NCBI RefSeq assembly: GCF_000717715.1
Contig: NZ_JOAI01000022.1
Location: 54,878 to 118,877 of the forward strand
Length of the DNA stretch: 64,000 nt
Reading direction: 5' to 3'
Origin: Streptomyces sp. NRRL B-24484
GTDB lineage: Bacteria > Actinomycetota > Actinomycetes > Streptomycetales > Streptomycetaceae
The notes beneath the pieces are model-generated. The model was not told where the DNA came from, searched no databases, and was given only the letters and a program-made list of their open reading frames with translations. Shown here piece after piece: positions 33,210 to 41,743 of the stretch; position 1 is the stretch's first letter, and each line of letters starts with the position of its first letter. The position numbers and the translations under genes were made by a program.

Positions 33210-33569
33210 ATGCGCCTCGCGGCCGGAAGCCCGGTCGCAGTCCTGCCTGTGCCCGGCGTCCTGGACTCCCGCTGCGCCCTGGAACTGCCGGAAGCGCTGC
33301 TCGCCGCGGCGCGGGCGCGCCCGGACGACGCCATCGACTACGAGGCTCCCCGCACGCCCTACCGGCAGCTCGCAGCCATCCTGCGGGCCCGCATCGCCCG
33401 CGGCGACCGGCAGCAGGGGCGGGCCGCCGCGGGCGATGCGCAGCTGGTCCAGCAGTACGGTCTCGCGCGCAGCACGGTCCGCCGCACCGTTGCCCTACTG
33501 GTCGGGGGAGGCGTGCTCTCCGTCGTCCCCCAGCGCGGCACGTACGTGGCAACCGCCGCCGGCCGGTAG
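33210..33569 (+). CDS. Small GntR-family regulator
   Basis: A 119-aa protein. Residues 40-115 are a GntR winged helix: RTPYRQLAAILRARIARGDR, LVQQYGLARSTVRRTVAL, and the wing VLSVVPQRGTYVATAA. There is no effector domain. The usual P-G-x-x-L-P-S-E segment is altered (QQGRAAAGDAQ), so DNA binding may be weakened. A second, broken copy of the same domain is at 35638, on the other side of the glutamate-synthase-like gene. The start ATG 33210 is weakly supported. Confidence 0.55.
   Translation: MRLAAGSPVAVLPVPGVLDSRCALELPEALLAAARARPDDAIDYEAPRTPYRQLAAILRARIARGDRQQGRAAAGDAQLVQQYGLARSTVRRTVALLVGGGVLSVVPQRGTYVATAAGR
33324..33495 (+). repeat. GntR-domain duplication, copy A
   Basis: About 172 bp, highly similar to 35653-35823 in direct orientation (long identical runs such as the segment encoding RTPYRQLAAI). 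The two copies flank the glutamate-synthase-like gene. Confidence 0.75.
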
Positions 33570-33620
33570 CCGGCACGCTCCTGGCAAACGCCCGTCAATG
33601 GGTCCGGATCCGTCGTCATC

Positions 33621-33653
33621 GTGCGGCCCGCGCGAACGGGGCGCGGGCCGCAC
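33621..33653. terminator. Hairpin terminator between convergent genes
   Basis: A perfect 13-bp stem GTGCGGCCCGCGC/GCGCGGGCCGCAC with a 7-nt loop, between the GntR stop (33569) and the glutamate-synthase-like stop (33684). It probably serves both. Confidence 0.8.
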
Positions 33654-33683
33654 ATCGGGCCGTGGGCCGGCCCGGTCGATGCG

Positions 33684-35228
33684 TCAGACGGCGGGCTTCC
33701 GGGTCGAGTTCGGCGCGGCGGTGAGAAGGGCCGTGATCTCCTCGGCGAGCTCCGGGCCGAGCGATCCCCAGCCGTCCTTGTAGCCGTAGACGCCGGCCAG
33801 GGTGCGGGCCTCGTAGTCGCCGTTCATGATCTCGACGTCGTCGGCCGTGATCAGCGCCGGGTGCGCGACACCGACCGCCGCCGAGACCTTCATCAGTTCC
33901 CGGCGCAGGGTGCGCAGGTAGACCGCGGCCCGGGTCGACTTCGAGGTCGGGTCGAGACCGCGGGCCAGCCACGGGTTCTGGGTCGCGATGCCTGTCGGGC
34001 ACTTGTCGGTGTGGCACTTCTGCGCCTGGATGCAGCCGATCGACAGCATCGCCTCACGGCCCACGTTGATCATGTCGACACCCAGGGCGAAGGCGACCGC
34101 GGCGTTCTCCGGCAGGCCGAGCTTGCCCGAGCCGATGAAGGTCAGTTCGTCGGTCAGCCCCAGCTCGGCGAAGGTGCCGTACACCCGTGAGAAGCCCATC
34201 CGGAACGGCAGCGACACCGAGTCGGCGAACATCCGCGGCGCCGCCCCCGTCCCGCCCTCGCCGCCGTCGACGGTCACGAAGTCCACCCCGCGGTCGCCGC
34301 GTGCCATCAGAGCGGCCAGTTCCTGCCAGAACCCCAGGTCTCCCACGGCGCTCTTCACCCCGACCGGCAGCCCGGTCTCGGCCGCGAGCAGCTCGACGAA
34401 GTCCAGCATCGAGTCCACGTCGCCGAAGGCGCTGTGCCGCGACGGCGACGCGCAGTCCTGCCCGGCGGGGATGCCGCGGATCGCGGCGATCTCCGGGGTC
34501 ACCTTCGCCCCCGGGAGCATGCCGCCCAGCCCGGGCTTGGCACCCTGCGAGAGCTTGATCTCGATCGCCTTCACCGGCGCGCCGGCGACCACGTCCTTGA
34601 GCTTGTCGAGGTTGAAGCTGCCGTCCGCGTTGCGGCAGCCGAAGTACGAGGTGCCGAGCTGGAGGACCAGGTCACCGCCGTTGCGGTGGTACGGCGACAG
34701 GCCGCCCTCGCCCGTGTTGTGCATCGCGCCGGCCAGCGCCGCGCCCTGGTTGAGCGCCGTGATCGCCGGGCCCGACAGCGACCCGAAGCTCATCGCCGAT
34801 ATGTTGACCACGCTCGCCGGCCGGAACGCCTTCGCCCGCCCGCGCGGCCCGCCCAGCACCTTCGCCGAGGGCAGGAAGGCCTGCGGGTCGTGCACGTCGG
34901 GCAGCGGGCCGGCGAACGTGCGCTGCTTCAGGTACGCGTGCCCCTGGACGTGCTCCACGTCCACCTCGGTGCCGAACCCGAAGTAGTTGTTCTCCTCCTT
35001 CGCCGAGGCGTAGATCCAGGTCCGCTGGTCTCGGCTGAACGGGCGCTCCTCCTCGTTGGAGGCCACGATGTACTGCCGCAGCTCCGGCCCGATCCGCTCC
35101 AGCAGGTAGCGGGCGTGCCCGACCACCGGGAAGTTCCGCAGCAGCGCGTGCCTCTTCTGTACGAGGTCGCGGGCGGCCAGCACCGCCACCGCGGTCGCAG
35201 CGGCCGCGCCGATCTTCCGAGCATTCAT
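33684..35228 (-). CDS. FMN-binding glutamate synthase family protein
   Basis: A 514-aa protein with the FMN-binding (beta/alpha)8 domain of glutamate synthase but no glutaminase domain. An N-terminal hydrophobic segment (residues 5-22) may anchor it. Family motifs are NISAMSFGSLSGPAITALNQ, NTGEGGLSPYH, KLSQGAKPGLGGMLPG, VDGGEGGTGAAP and the Cys-containing QKCHTDKCPTGIATQ that would bind the 3Fe-4S-type cluster. Stand-alone homologues are of uncertain reaction. GAGGGGG precedes the ATG at 35228. It is flanked by two copies of a GntR domain. Confidence 0.9.
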   Translation of the reverse strand: MNARKIGAAAATAVAVLAARDLVQKRHALLRNFPVVGHARYLLERIGPELRQYIVASNEEERPFSRDQRTWIYASAKEENNYFGFGTEVDVEHVQGHAYLKQRTFAGPLPDVHDPQAFLPSAKVLGGPRGRAKAFRPASVVNISAMSFGSLSGPAITALNQGAALAGAMHNTGEGGLSPYHRNGGDLVLQLGTSYFGCRNADGSFNLDKLKDVVAGAPVKAIEIKLSQGAKPGLGGMLPGAKVTPEIAAIRGIPAGQDCASPSRHSAFGDVDSMLDFVELLAAETGLPVGVKSAVGDLGFWQELAALMARGDRGVDFVTVDGGEGGTGAAPRMFADSVSLPFRMGFSRVYGTFAELGLTDELTFIGSGKLGLPENAAVAFALGVDMINVGREAMLSIGCIQAQKCHTDKCPTGIATQNPWLARGLDPTSKSTRAAVYLRTLRRELMKVSAAVGVAHPALITADDVEIMNGDYEARTLAGVYGYKDGWGSLGPELAEEITALLTAAPNSTRKPAV

Positions 35229-35637
35229 GGACGTTCCCCCTCGACGTGCACAGCTCCGTCGCAGTGCGATGGTGCTGATGCTAGGGGGCCGCGCGAACCG
35301 TCGTGCAGCCAGGGGCCGGGCGCCCGTGGCTCGGTGAATCCGGGTGAGGAGTGCCGCGGCCACGGCGACCCGGAGTGTCCCTGGAGACAGTGCCTCACCG
35401 GAGGCGCGGGATCCGGCGCTGCCCGCACGCGGACGGGCGTTCGTTCCGGTCGCCGGCAGTCCCCACCCCCTGTCGGACCACGGAAGGCAACGGTCCGGTG
35501 GCCCGGTCGGTGACGGCGACGGTGAGCAGCGCGCCATCGAGGTCGCCGGCCCCTTTCGGCCTCGCGCCCGCTCCGGCGGGCGGCGGCGAAGCTGACCCCT
35601 GACCGTCAAGGACTTCGACCTCACGCCTTGGGTCCGT
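35229..35637. other. Intergenic, nothing assigned
   Basis: The region upstream of the glutamate-synthase-like gene and before the GntR remnant. It should contain the promoter. No coding frame of convincing composition is present. Confidence 0.35.
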
Positions 35638-35823
35638 ATGGACTACGGCCTGGACGACGCCATCGACTACGCGGCTCCCCGCACGCCCTACCGGCAGCTC
35701 GCAGCCATCGTGCGGGCCCGCATCGCCCGCGGCGACTGGCGGCCGAGGCGGCCCGTCGCGTCCGAAGCACCGCTGGTCCGGCAGTACGGCCTCGCACGCA
35801 GCACGGTCCGCCACACCGTTGCC
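35638..35823 (+). pseudogene. Truncated GntR-family regulator (copy B)
   Basis: It starts MDYGLDDAIDYAAPRTPYRQ and contains the first part of the winged helix (RARIARGDWRPRRPVASEAP, LVRQYGLARSTVRHTVA). The wing that should follow (V-P-Q-R-G-T-Y) is missing; the sequence diverges after about 35823. The nucleotide sequence from 35653 is a direct repeat of 33324-33495. The frame stays open to 36495 but its remainder is antisense to the Lrp gene. Confidence 0.65.
35653..35823 (+). repeat. GntR-domain duplication, copy B
   Basis: The counterpart of 33324-33495 in direct orientation. Most mismatches cluster in the segment encoding the turn between the second and third helices. Confidence 0.75.
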
Positions 35824-35976
35824 CCGCAGGTCGAGGAAGTCGGACGTCGGGCCGAAGGCGAGGCGTACCCGGCGGTCGCCGAGGAAGGCGTCGGGCGTCA
35901 CGCACCACACGGTGCCCGGGGGTCGCCTGACGTCGGTGCGACCTGGCCGAACGGGTCCGGGAGGGCCGGCTGCCGG

Positions 35977-36423
35977 TCAGGGTCGGCCGGGTCCGCGGGA
36001 GGGCAGCGTCCGGCTGTAGACGACGCTGGTGGTCGTGCTGCCGAAGCCGGCCAGTTCGTCCACGAGTGTCTCCAGGTGCTCCATGGAGGTCGCGGCCACC
36101 TTCAGGGTGTAGCAGTCGTCACCGGTGGTGCGCAGGCACTCCAGGATCTCCCGCCGCTCGGTGAGCAGTCGGCGCAGCGGTTGGTGGCGGTTGCCCGGGT
36201 ACTTCAGTCGGACGACGGCGAGCACGGGGTAGCCGACCTTGGCCGGGTCGATCGCGGCGTGGTAGCCGGTGATGACGCCCAGCGATTCCAGGTTCCGCAC
36301 CCGTTCCGTGGTGGCCGAGGCGCTGAGGTTCACCCGTCGCCCCAGCTCGCTGAGCGAGAGGCGGCCCTCCTGCTGCAACCGGTCGATGATCGCCCAGTCG
36401 GTGTCGTCGAGATTCACGGCCAT
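35977..36423 (-). CDS. Lrp/AsnC-family transcriptional regulator
   Basis: A 148-aa feast/famine regulator. The HTH is at residues 5-60 (DTDWAIIDRLQQEGRLSLSE, then VNLSASATTERVRNLESLGV). The RAM effector domain is at about 65-140 (VLAVVRLKY, CLRTTGDDCYTLKVAA). Full length. It is divergent from the LLM oxidoreductase-deaminase pair with 93 bp between, so it likely controls that pair and itself; amino acids are the usual effectors. Confidence 0.9.
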   Translation of the reverse strand: MAVNLDDTDWAIIDRLQQEGRLSLSELGRRVNLSASATTERVRNLESLGVITGYHAAIDPAKVGYPVLAVVRLKYPGNRHQPLRRLLTERREILECLRTTGDDCYTLKVAATSMEHLETLVDELAGFGSTTTSVVYSRTLPSRGPGRP

Positions 36424-36516
36424 GTCGCGACCCTACCGCCGGAACCACGGCAGAATCCCCTCATCGCCGGGAAGTCCTGGTTCCCGGCCTCATGATCTCC
36501 GGGATAGCCTCGATGC

Positions 36517-37335
36517 ATGCAACTCGGTGTCAACGTACCGAACTTCGGGCCGGGTACCGACCCCGGCGTCCTGCGTGAATGGGCTCGGATCGCGGAGGGG
36601 CTGGGCTTCGACCTCCTCATGGTGTCGGACCACGTGGCCGTCACCCCGGACGTGGCAGAGCGCTACCCGGAACCGTTCTACGAGCCGTTCACGACACTGT
36701 CCTGGCTGGCCGGCGTCACCACGCACATGCGGCTGGGCACGACCGTGCTCGTCCTGCCCTACCGGCATCCGCTGCTGGTGGCCCGGATGGCCGGCACCCT
36801 CGCCCGGCTCAACGACCGCGGGTTCGTCCTCGGGGTCGGCGTCGGCTGGGCCCGTCAGGAGTTCGACGCACTCGGCGTGCCGTTCACCGCGCGCGGCCGG
36901 CTGACCGACGAGTACCTCGCGGCACTGCGGGACGCCGGGCGCACCGGGGCCGAGCCCGGCGTCGCCCCGGTACCCGTCTGGGTCGGCGGCCACAGCGAGG
37001 CGGCACTCCGGCGTGCGGTCGCCTTCGGGGACGCCTGGCATCCGCTGCGGCTCTCCGTGGCCCGGATGCGTACGGTCCTGACGGACCGTGCGCTGCCGGC
37101 GTTCGCACCCCGCATCGCCCTGCGACTGACCGGGACTCCGGTCGAGGACCCCGAACGGATCGCCGGCGTCGGCACCCTCGAACAGGTCCTCGACGACCTC
37201 GAGCAGCTGCGCCTGCTCGGCGCCGACACCGTCGTACTCGACCCCTACCACGGAGATCCGGAGGAGACCCGCCGACCCCGGGCGGCCTGGCGGGCACTCA
37301 CCGAGGTGGCCACCCACTGGAGGACAGCACCATGA
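36517..37335 (+). CDS. LLM-class F420-dependent oxidoreductase
   Basis: A 272-aa luciferase-like monooxygenase-fold enzyme. Typical features are MQLGVNVPNFGPGTDPGVLR at the start, DLLMVSDHVAV, the TLSWLAGVTTHMRLGTTVLV strand, the HPLLVARMAGTLARLNDRGF segment and GVGWARQEFDALGVPF. Actinomycete members use F420 or FMN. The substrate is unknown. Its TGA overlaps the ATG of the deaminase gene (ATGA), so the two proteins are translationally coupled and probably act in one pathway. Confidence 0.88.
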   Translation: MQLGVNVPNFGPGTDPGVLREWARIAEGLGFDLLMVSDHVAVTPDVAERYPEPFYEPFTTLSWLAGVTTHMRLGTTVLVLPYRHPLLVARMAGTLARLNDRGFVLGVGVGWARQEFDALGVPFTARGRLTDEYLAALRDAGRTGAEPGVAPVPVWVGGHSEAALRRAVAFGDAWHPLRLSVARMRTVLTDRALPAFAPRIALRLTGTPVEDPERIAGVGTLEQVLDDLEQLRLLGADTVVLDPYHGDPEETRRPRAAWRALTEVATHWRTAP

Positions 37336-37760
37336 TCACGCCCGCCGACGAGGCGTTCCTGCGCCGCGCGATCGGCATCGCGGCCCGCGCCGTCGCCCGG
37401 GGGGACGCACCGTACGGTTCCCTGCTGGTGGGCCCGGACGGTACGGTCCTCGCCGAGGCCCACAACACGGTCCGACGCGACGACGACATCACCGCCCACC
37501 CGGAACTGAAGCTCGCCCGCTGGGCGGCCCGCGAACTCGACCCGGACACGGCCGCCCGCACCACCATGTACACCAGCTGCCAGCCCTGCGGCATGTGCAC
37601 CGGCGGCATCGTCCGCTCCGGCATCGGCCGGGTCGTCCACGCGCTCTCCACCGAACAACTCGTCGGACTCAACCCGCAGTCGGGTGCCTGGCCGACGGTG
37701 GTACAGGACGGCCCCGCCCTGTTCGACGAGGCACGCGCCCCCGTCGAGGCCTACTACTGA
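37332..37760 (+). CDS. Nucleoside/cytosine-type deaminase
   Basis: A 142-aa zinc deaminase of the CDA/tRNA-adenosine deaminase fold. The zinc-binding PCxxC is intact (CQPCGMC, about residues 83-89). The first motif reads H-P-E (AHPELKLARWA, about 57-67) where the family has H-A-E; the His ligand and catalytic Glu are preserved. Guanine, cytosine or a small heterocycle may be the substrate. It is coupled by an ATGA overlap to the LLM oxidoreductase, suggesting sequential steps on a heterocyclic compound (inference). Confidence 0.85.
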   Translation: MITPADEAFLRRAIGIAARAVARGDAPYGSLLVGPDGTVLAEAHNTVRRDDDITAHPELKLARWAARELDPDTAARTTMYTSCQPCGMCTGGIVRSGIGRVVHALSTEQLVGLNPQSGAWPTVVQDGPALFDEARAPVEAYY

Positions 37761-37847
37761 CCACCGGGGGCGGGCGGACCGTCCTTCCGTCCGCACCTGC
37801 CCCTCATGGCCGGGGGGCCGGCCCGTGCCTCGCCGTGCGGGCCGGGA

Positions 37848-38822
37848 TCAGGACTTCGGCAGGGTGTCCACGAAGTCGGTGCCGGCGGTGTAGAAGCCGT
37901 CCACGGTCTTCTGGACGTCCGCGTAGGAGACGGCCTCGGCGTCCTTGTAGTAGAACCAGTTGATCTTCAGGTTCCAGGTGCGCTGTCCGCCGAGGGACGG
38001 CAGCAGGTCGATGAACCAGTTGCTGAAGTGGACGTCCATCTTCTCGCGCGGGACGTACTTGCCGGAGCTGGTGAACAGCTCCTTGCCGTCCATGGAGTAG
38101 GTGGCCTTCCCGTTCAGGGAGGTGACCATCATGATGTGCCAGCCGCCGAGGCGCTGCTTGTGGGGCTTGGTGACCCGGTCCGGCGGGTCGGCCTTGAACC
38201 AGCTGGTGGTGTCGAGCTGCGGGCCGGGCGTGCCCCAGCCGCCGTTCGTCATGTACTCGTAGTCGAGCTCGCTGTAGTTCGCCGAGTCGTCCTGGGGGGA
38301 GATCGGGAAGTAGGACTGGACGACGTGGTCGCCGTTCTTGCCGCTCGCCGGCTTGTCGCTGAGGTAGACCCGGGCTGCGTAGGTGCCGTTGAAGAGCTTG
38401 GCGCCGGTGCTCTGGATCTCGGCCTGCTTGGTGCCCTTCTGGGTGCCGTCGGTGGACGCCTGCAGCTGCAGGGTCCGCTTGCCCTGGGCGGTGGCGTCGT
38501 CGGGGAAGCTGGCGCCGGCGCCGGACCAGGTGTCCTTGATCCCGGGGCCGCCCTCGCCGCTGCGGATCTCCCAGCCGTGGGCGGTGAGCGCGGGGTCGGT
38601 GGGACCGGTGTAGTGGAAGTTGTCGAACAGGGTTCCCGGCGGGCCGGTCGGGGTCGGCGAGGCGCTGGTGGCGGCCGCACCCTTCGCCGTCGCGCCGTCG
38701 CCGTCGCCGTCGCCACCACCGGAGGCCGCACCGCTCGAACAGGCGGTGAGCACGCAGAGCAGGGTCGGCAGGGTGAGCACGCTCCACGCGCGGTGACGAG
38801 GGGTGCGGCGGGGCTGACTCAC
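37848..38822 (-). CDS. Lipoprotein with GH16-like glycan-active fold
   Basis: A 324-aa exported lipoprotein. The signal peptide ends in a lipobox (LCVLTAC, Cys near residue 28) and a Gly/Asp/Ala linker follows. The domain from about 65 resembles a GH16-type jelly roll: LFDNFHYTG, YAARVYLSD, YSELDYEYMTNGGW (the Y-x-E-x-D-x-E style centre) and VHFSNWFIDL. The catalytic pattern is imperfect, so binding rather than cleavage is possible. AAGGAG precedes the GTG at 38822. It is divergent from the MatB-like glycan synthase, so a role in extracellular glycan is likely. Confidence 0.65.
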   Translation of the reverse strand: MSQPRRTPRHRAWSVLTLPTLLCVLTACSSGAASGGGDGDGDGATAKGAAATSASPTPTGPPGTLFDNFHYTGPTDPALTAHGWEIRSGEGGPGIKDTWSGAGASFPDDATAQGKRTLQLQASTDGTQKGTKQAEIQSTGAKLFNGTYAARVYLSDKPASGKNGDHVVQSYFPISPQDDSANYSELDYEYMTNGGWGTPGPQLDTTSWFKADPPDRVTKPHKQRLGGWHIMMVTSLNGKATYSMDGKELFTSSGKYVPREKMDVHFSNWFIDLLPSLGGQRTWNLKINWFYYKDAEAVSYADVQKTVDGFYTAGTDFVDTLPKS

Positions 38823-39371
38823 GCGGGCTCCTTGGGGCGGACCGATCACACGGCGTGCTGATCAACTGATCGGATGAGGGGGTCATCCTAACGGGAGGCC
38901 CCGGCCCCTCCGGCGGGCGACCGCCTCATCCGGCGGGGACGGAGTCCGAGGTCAACGGCGTGCGCCGGAGGCCGGACGCGCACGCGCCGACCGGCATTTC
39001 GATCCGATTACAACCCGCCGCCAGATCAGGCCAAATCCACCCATCGACCCCAATTCGAATCAGGTCGGTGCACTAGCGTTCGCTCTACGCTTCCGCGGTC
39101 TCCGTACCCTGCACGGAAAGGCGTCGCACGGTGCGCCCACGCTTCACCCCTGTCGAACGCGGATCGGCGCACCCGCCCCAGCCTGACGTGCATGAGTCAA
39201 GCGCAGAAGAGGCCACTCCCGCACCGGTGTCCGTCGACCGGTCCGGTCTGCGCCGCCGGCGGCTACGGGGCTCCGGCCGGCCGTCGAGGTCGGCGCCCAG
39301 GGCGCCCTCCCCCTCGGGCCCGACGCCCCAGCACCCCTGAACCGCCGCACCACCCATCTCCAGGAGCGCCA
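38823..39371. promoter_or_regulatory. 549-bp divergent intergenic region
   Basis: It contains the promoters of the GH16-like lipoprotein and the NodB/GT2 fusion. The part at 39000-39080 is AT-richer than the surroundings. A short plus-strand frame at 39131-39340 has no ribosome site or recognisable content and is not called a gene. Confidence 0.4.
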
Positions 39372-41525
39372 ATGTCCCGCCGCCACCAGCGACGCCGCCA
39401 GTCACCGCGGAGGCCGCGCAGACTGGCCGCGCCGCCGTTGCGCTTCTTCATGCCGCTGTCGCTGCTGGCGTGCCTGCTCCTGCTCATCGTCCTGCGCGGC
39501 CTGGCCACCAACGAGGTGTTCCACGACGCCCGGATCGCCGACTCGGCCGACCAAACGACCGTGCCGACGCAGGTGCTCAAGGGCGGCCCGGTCGTCGACG
39601 CGCGCGGCGACAAGAACGACGACCCGGTGAGCTACCGCATCCCGGACCGCACCGTCGTCCTGAGCTTCGACGACGGCCCCTCGGAGGAGTGGACCCCGAA
39701 GATCCTGGAGATCCTGGAGTCCCGCCACGTCCGCGCGGACTTCTTCGTCACCGGCGCCATGACCGCCCGCAACCCGGACCTGATCCGGAAGATCGTGGCG
39801 GGCGGCCACGAGATCGGCCTGCACAGCTTCACCCACCCCGACCTGGCGTTCCAGTCGCACGCCCGGATCAGCTGGGAGATGGCCCAGACCCAGCTGGCGC
39901 TGGCCGGCGTCGCGGGCGTGCACAGCTCGCTGTTCCGCCCGCCGTACTCGTCCAACGCGGCCGCGCTGGACGACTGGAGCTACCCGGTCGTCAAGTACCT
40001 GGGCGCCCGCGGCTACGTCACCGCGTTCATCGACCACGACACCGACGACTGGAAGCGTCCGGGTGTGGACGCGATCGTCAAGGAGGGGCTGCCGGCCAAG
40101 CCCGGTGCGGGCGAGCTGATCCTGCTGCACGACGCCGGTGGCGACCGCTCCCAGACGGTCGAGGCGCTCGGCCTGCTCATCGACAAGCTGCAGTCCGACG
40201 GCTACAAATTCGCCACCATCACCGAGGCGCTCGGCGCCTCCAGCGCCACCACGCCGGTGCACGGCTTCCAGCTGTGGGCGGGCAAGGCCTACATCTGGGC
40301 CACCCAGCTGGGCGTGCACACCCTGCCGGTACTGATCGCGCTGCTGGCCGTCGTCGGCTTCCTGAACTTCGGCCGGTTCGCGCTGATGCTGGTCCTCGCC
40401 CCGATCCACGCCCGCCGCAGCAAGCGGCCGGACCTCTGGGGCGATCCCGTCACCGAACCGGTCACCGTGCTCGTCCCGGCCTACAACGAGCGCGAGTGCA
40501 TCGCCAACACCCTCAACTCGCTGGCCGCCAGTGACTACCCGATCGAGGTCATCGTCATCGACGACGGCTCCTCGGACGGCACGGCGGACATCGTCGAGGA
40601 GATGGCCATGCCGTTCGTCCGGCTGATCCGCCAGGTCAACGGCGGCAAGTCCAGCGCGCTCAACACCGGCATCGCGGCCGCCTCGTACGACATCGTCGTG
40701 ATGATGGACGGCGACACCGTCTTCGAGCCGTCCACCGTGCGCGAGCTGGTCCAGCCCTTCGCCGACCCGGGGATCGGCGCCGTCTCCGGCAACGCCAAGG
40801 TCGGCAACCGCGACACCCTGATCGGCTCCTGGCAGCACATCGAGTACGTCCTCGGCCACAACCTGGACCGCCGGATGTACGACATGCTCGGCATCATCCC
40901 GACCATCCCCGGCGCGGTCGGCGCCTTCCGCAAGGAGGCCCTGCAGGCGGTCGGCGGCATGAGCGACGACACCCTCGCCGAGGACACCGACATCACCATG
41001 GCGGTGCTCTGCGAAGGCTGGCGGGTCGTCTACGCCGAGCGCGCCCGCGCCTGGACCGAGGCCCCCGCGAGCCTCCAGCAGCTCTGGTCCCAGCGGTACC
41101 GCTGGAGCTACGGCTCGATGCAGGCGATGTGGAAGCACCGCCGCGCCGTCACCGCCCGCGGGCCGGCCGGGCGCTTCGGCCGCCTCGGACTGCCGCTCGT
41201 CGTGATGTTCGGCGTCGTCGCCCCGCTGCTGGCGCCGCTGGTCGACATCTTCCTGCTGTACGGCGTGTTCTTCGCGGACGCCGGGCTGACCCTCACCAGC
41301 TTCGGCGGCTTCCTGATGATCCAGGCGGTGCTGTCCTGGTACGCCTTCCGGCTCGACCGCGAGAAGCCCTGGCACCTGATCAGCCTGCCGACCCAGCAGC
41401 TGGTCTACCGGCAGCTGATGTACATCGTCCTGCTGCAGTCCGCGATCACCGCGGTGACCGGTGGCCGACTGCGCTGGCAGAAGCTCCGGCGCACCGGCGA
41501 GGTCGCCGTACCGGTGGAGGCGTGA
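39372..41525 (+). CDS. Bifunctional polysaccharide deacetylase / GT2 glycosyltransferase (MatB-like)
   Basis: A 717-aa membrane protein. One N-terminal helix (residues 25-45) is followed by an extracellular NodB deacetylase domain (about 90-290) with the metal Asp pair in LSFDDGPSEEW, HSFTHPDL, RPPYSSN and LLHDAGGDRS. Two helices follow, then a GT2 domain (about 355-590) with VLVPAYNE, VIDDGSSDGT, MMDGDT, LAEDTD and the Q-x-x-R-W motif QRYRWSYG. It ends with three or four helices. This fusion matches MatB of S. lividans, which makes the poly-GlcNAc-type matrix for pellet formation. No matA neighbour is present. AGGAGCG precedes the start. Confidence 0.88.
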   Translation: MSRRHQRRRQSPRRPRRLAAPPLRFFMPLSLLACLLLLIVLRGLATNEVFHDARIADSADQTTVPTQVLKGGPVVDARGDKNDDPVSYRIPDRTVVLSFDDGPSEEWTPKILEILESRHVRADFFVTGAMTARNPDLIRKIVAGGHEIGLHSFTHPDLAFQSHARISWEMAQTQLALAGVAGVHSSLFRPPYSSNAAALDDWSYPVVKYLGARGYVTAFIDHDTDDWKRPGVDAIVKEGLPAKPGAGELILLHDAGGDRSQTVEALGLLIDKLQSDGYKFATITEALGASSATTPVHGFQLWAGKAYIWATQLGVHTLPVLIALLAVVGFLNFGRFALMLVLAPIHARRSKRPDLWGDPVTEPVTVLVPAYNERECIANTLNSLAASDYPIEVIVIDDGSSDGTADIVEEMAMPFVRLIRQVNGGKSSALNTGIAAASYDIVVMMDGDTVFEPSTVRELVQPFADPGIGAVSGNAKVGNRDTLIGSWQHIEYVLGHNLDRRMYDMLGIIPTIPGAVGAFRKEALQAVGGMSDDTLAEDTDITMAVLCEGWRVVYAERARAWTEAPASLQQLWSQRYRWSYGSMQAMWKHRRAVTARGPAGRFGRLGLPLVVMFGVVAPLLAPLVDIFLLYGVFFADAGLTLTSFGGFLMIQAVLSWYAFRLDREKPWHLISLPTQQLVYRQLMYIVLLQSAITAVTGGRLRWQKLRRTGEVAVPVEA

Positions 41526-41620
41526 CGGCGGATCCTTCCGCCGGGTGACCCTGCGGCCACCCGGGGCACCGTCGGCCGAGGGCCCGCACGAGGACAGCCG
41601 AAAGCCCTGCACGAGGACAT

Positions 41621-41648
41621 GGGCGGCCGTGGGAGACCACGGCCGCCC
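41621..41648. terminator. Bidirectional hairpin terminator
   Basis: A perfect 12-bp stem GGGCGGCCGTGG/CCACGGCCGCCC capped by a GAGA tetraloop, between the convergent MatB-like gene and the anti-sigma-type kinase gene. Confidence 0.8.
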
Positions 41649-41743
41649 TCGCCGTTCCTGCGCGGGGGCAGGGCGGCCCGCACCCACACCCGGGCCGGCG
41701 CGTTCGCCGCCCGCTTGCCCGCTCCGTGGACACCGGACGGCCG

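Noticed and set aside
35826..35930. Minus-strand frame with FLGDRRVRLAFGPTSDFLDL beside the broken GntR copy
   Set aside because: It is protein-like for only ~25 codons, with no start, stop context or family; it may be a relic but cannot be supported.
39131..39340. Possible 69-aa gene upstream of the MatB-like gene
   Set aside because: No ribosome site, Pro/Arg/Ser-rich composition like spurious frames, no recognisable features.
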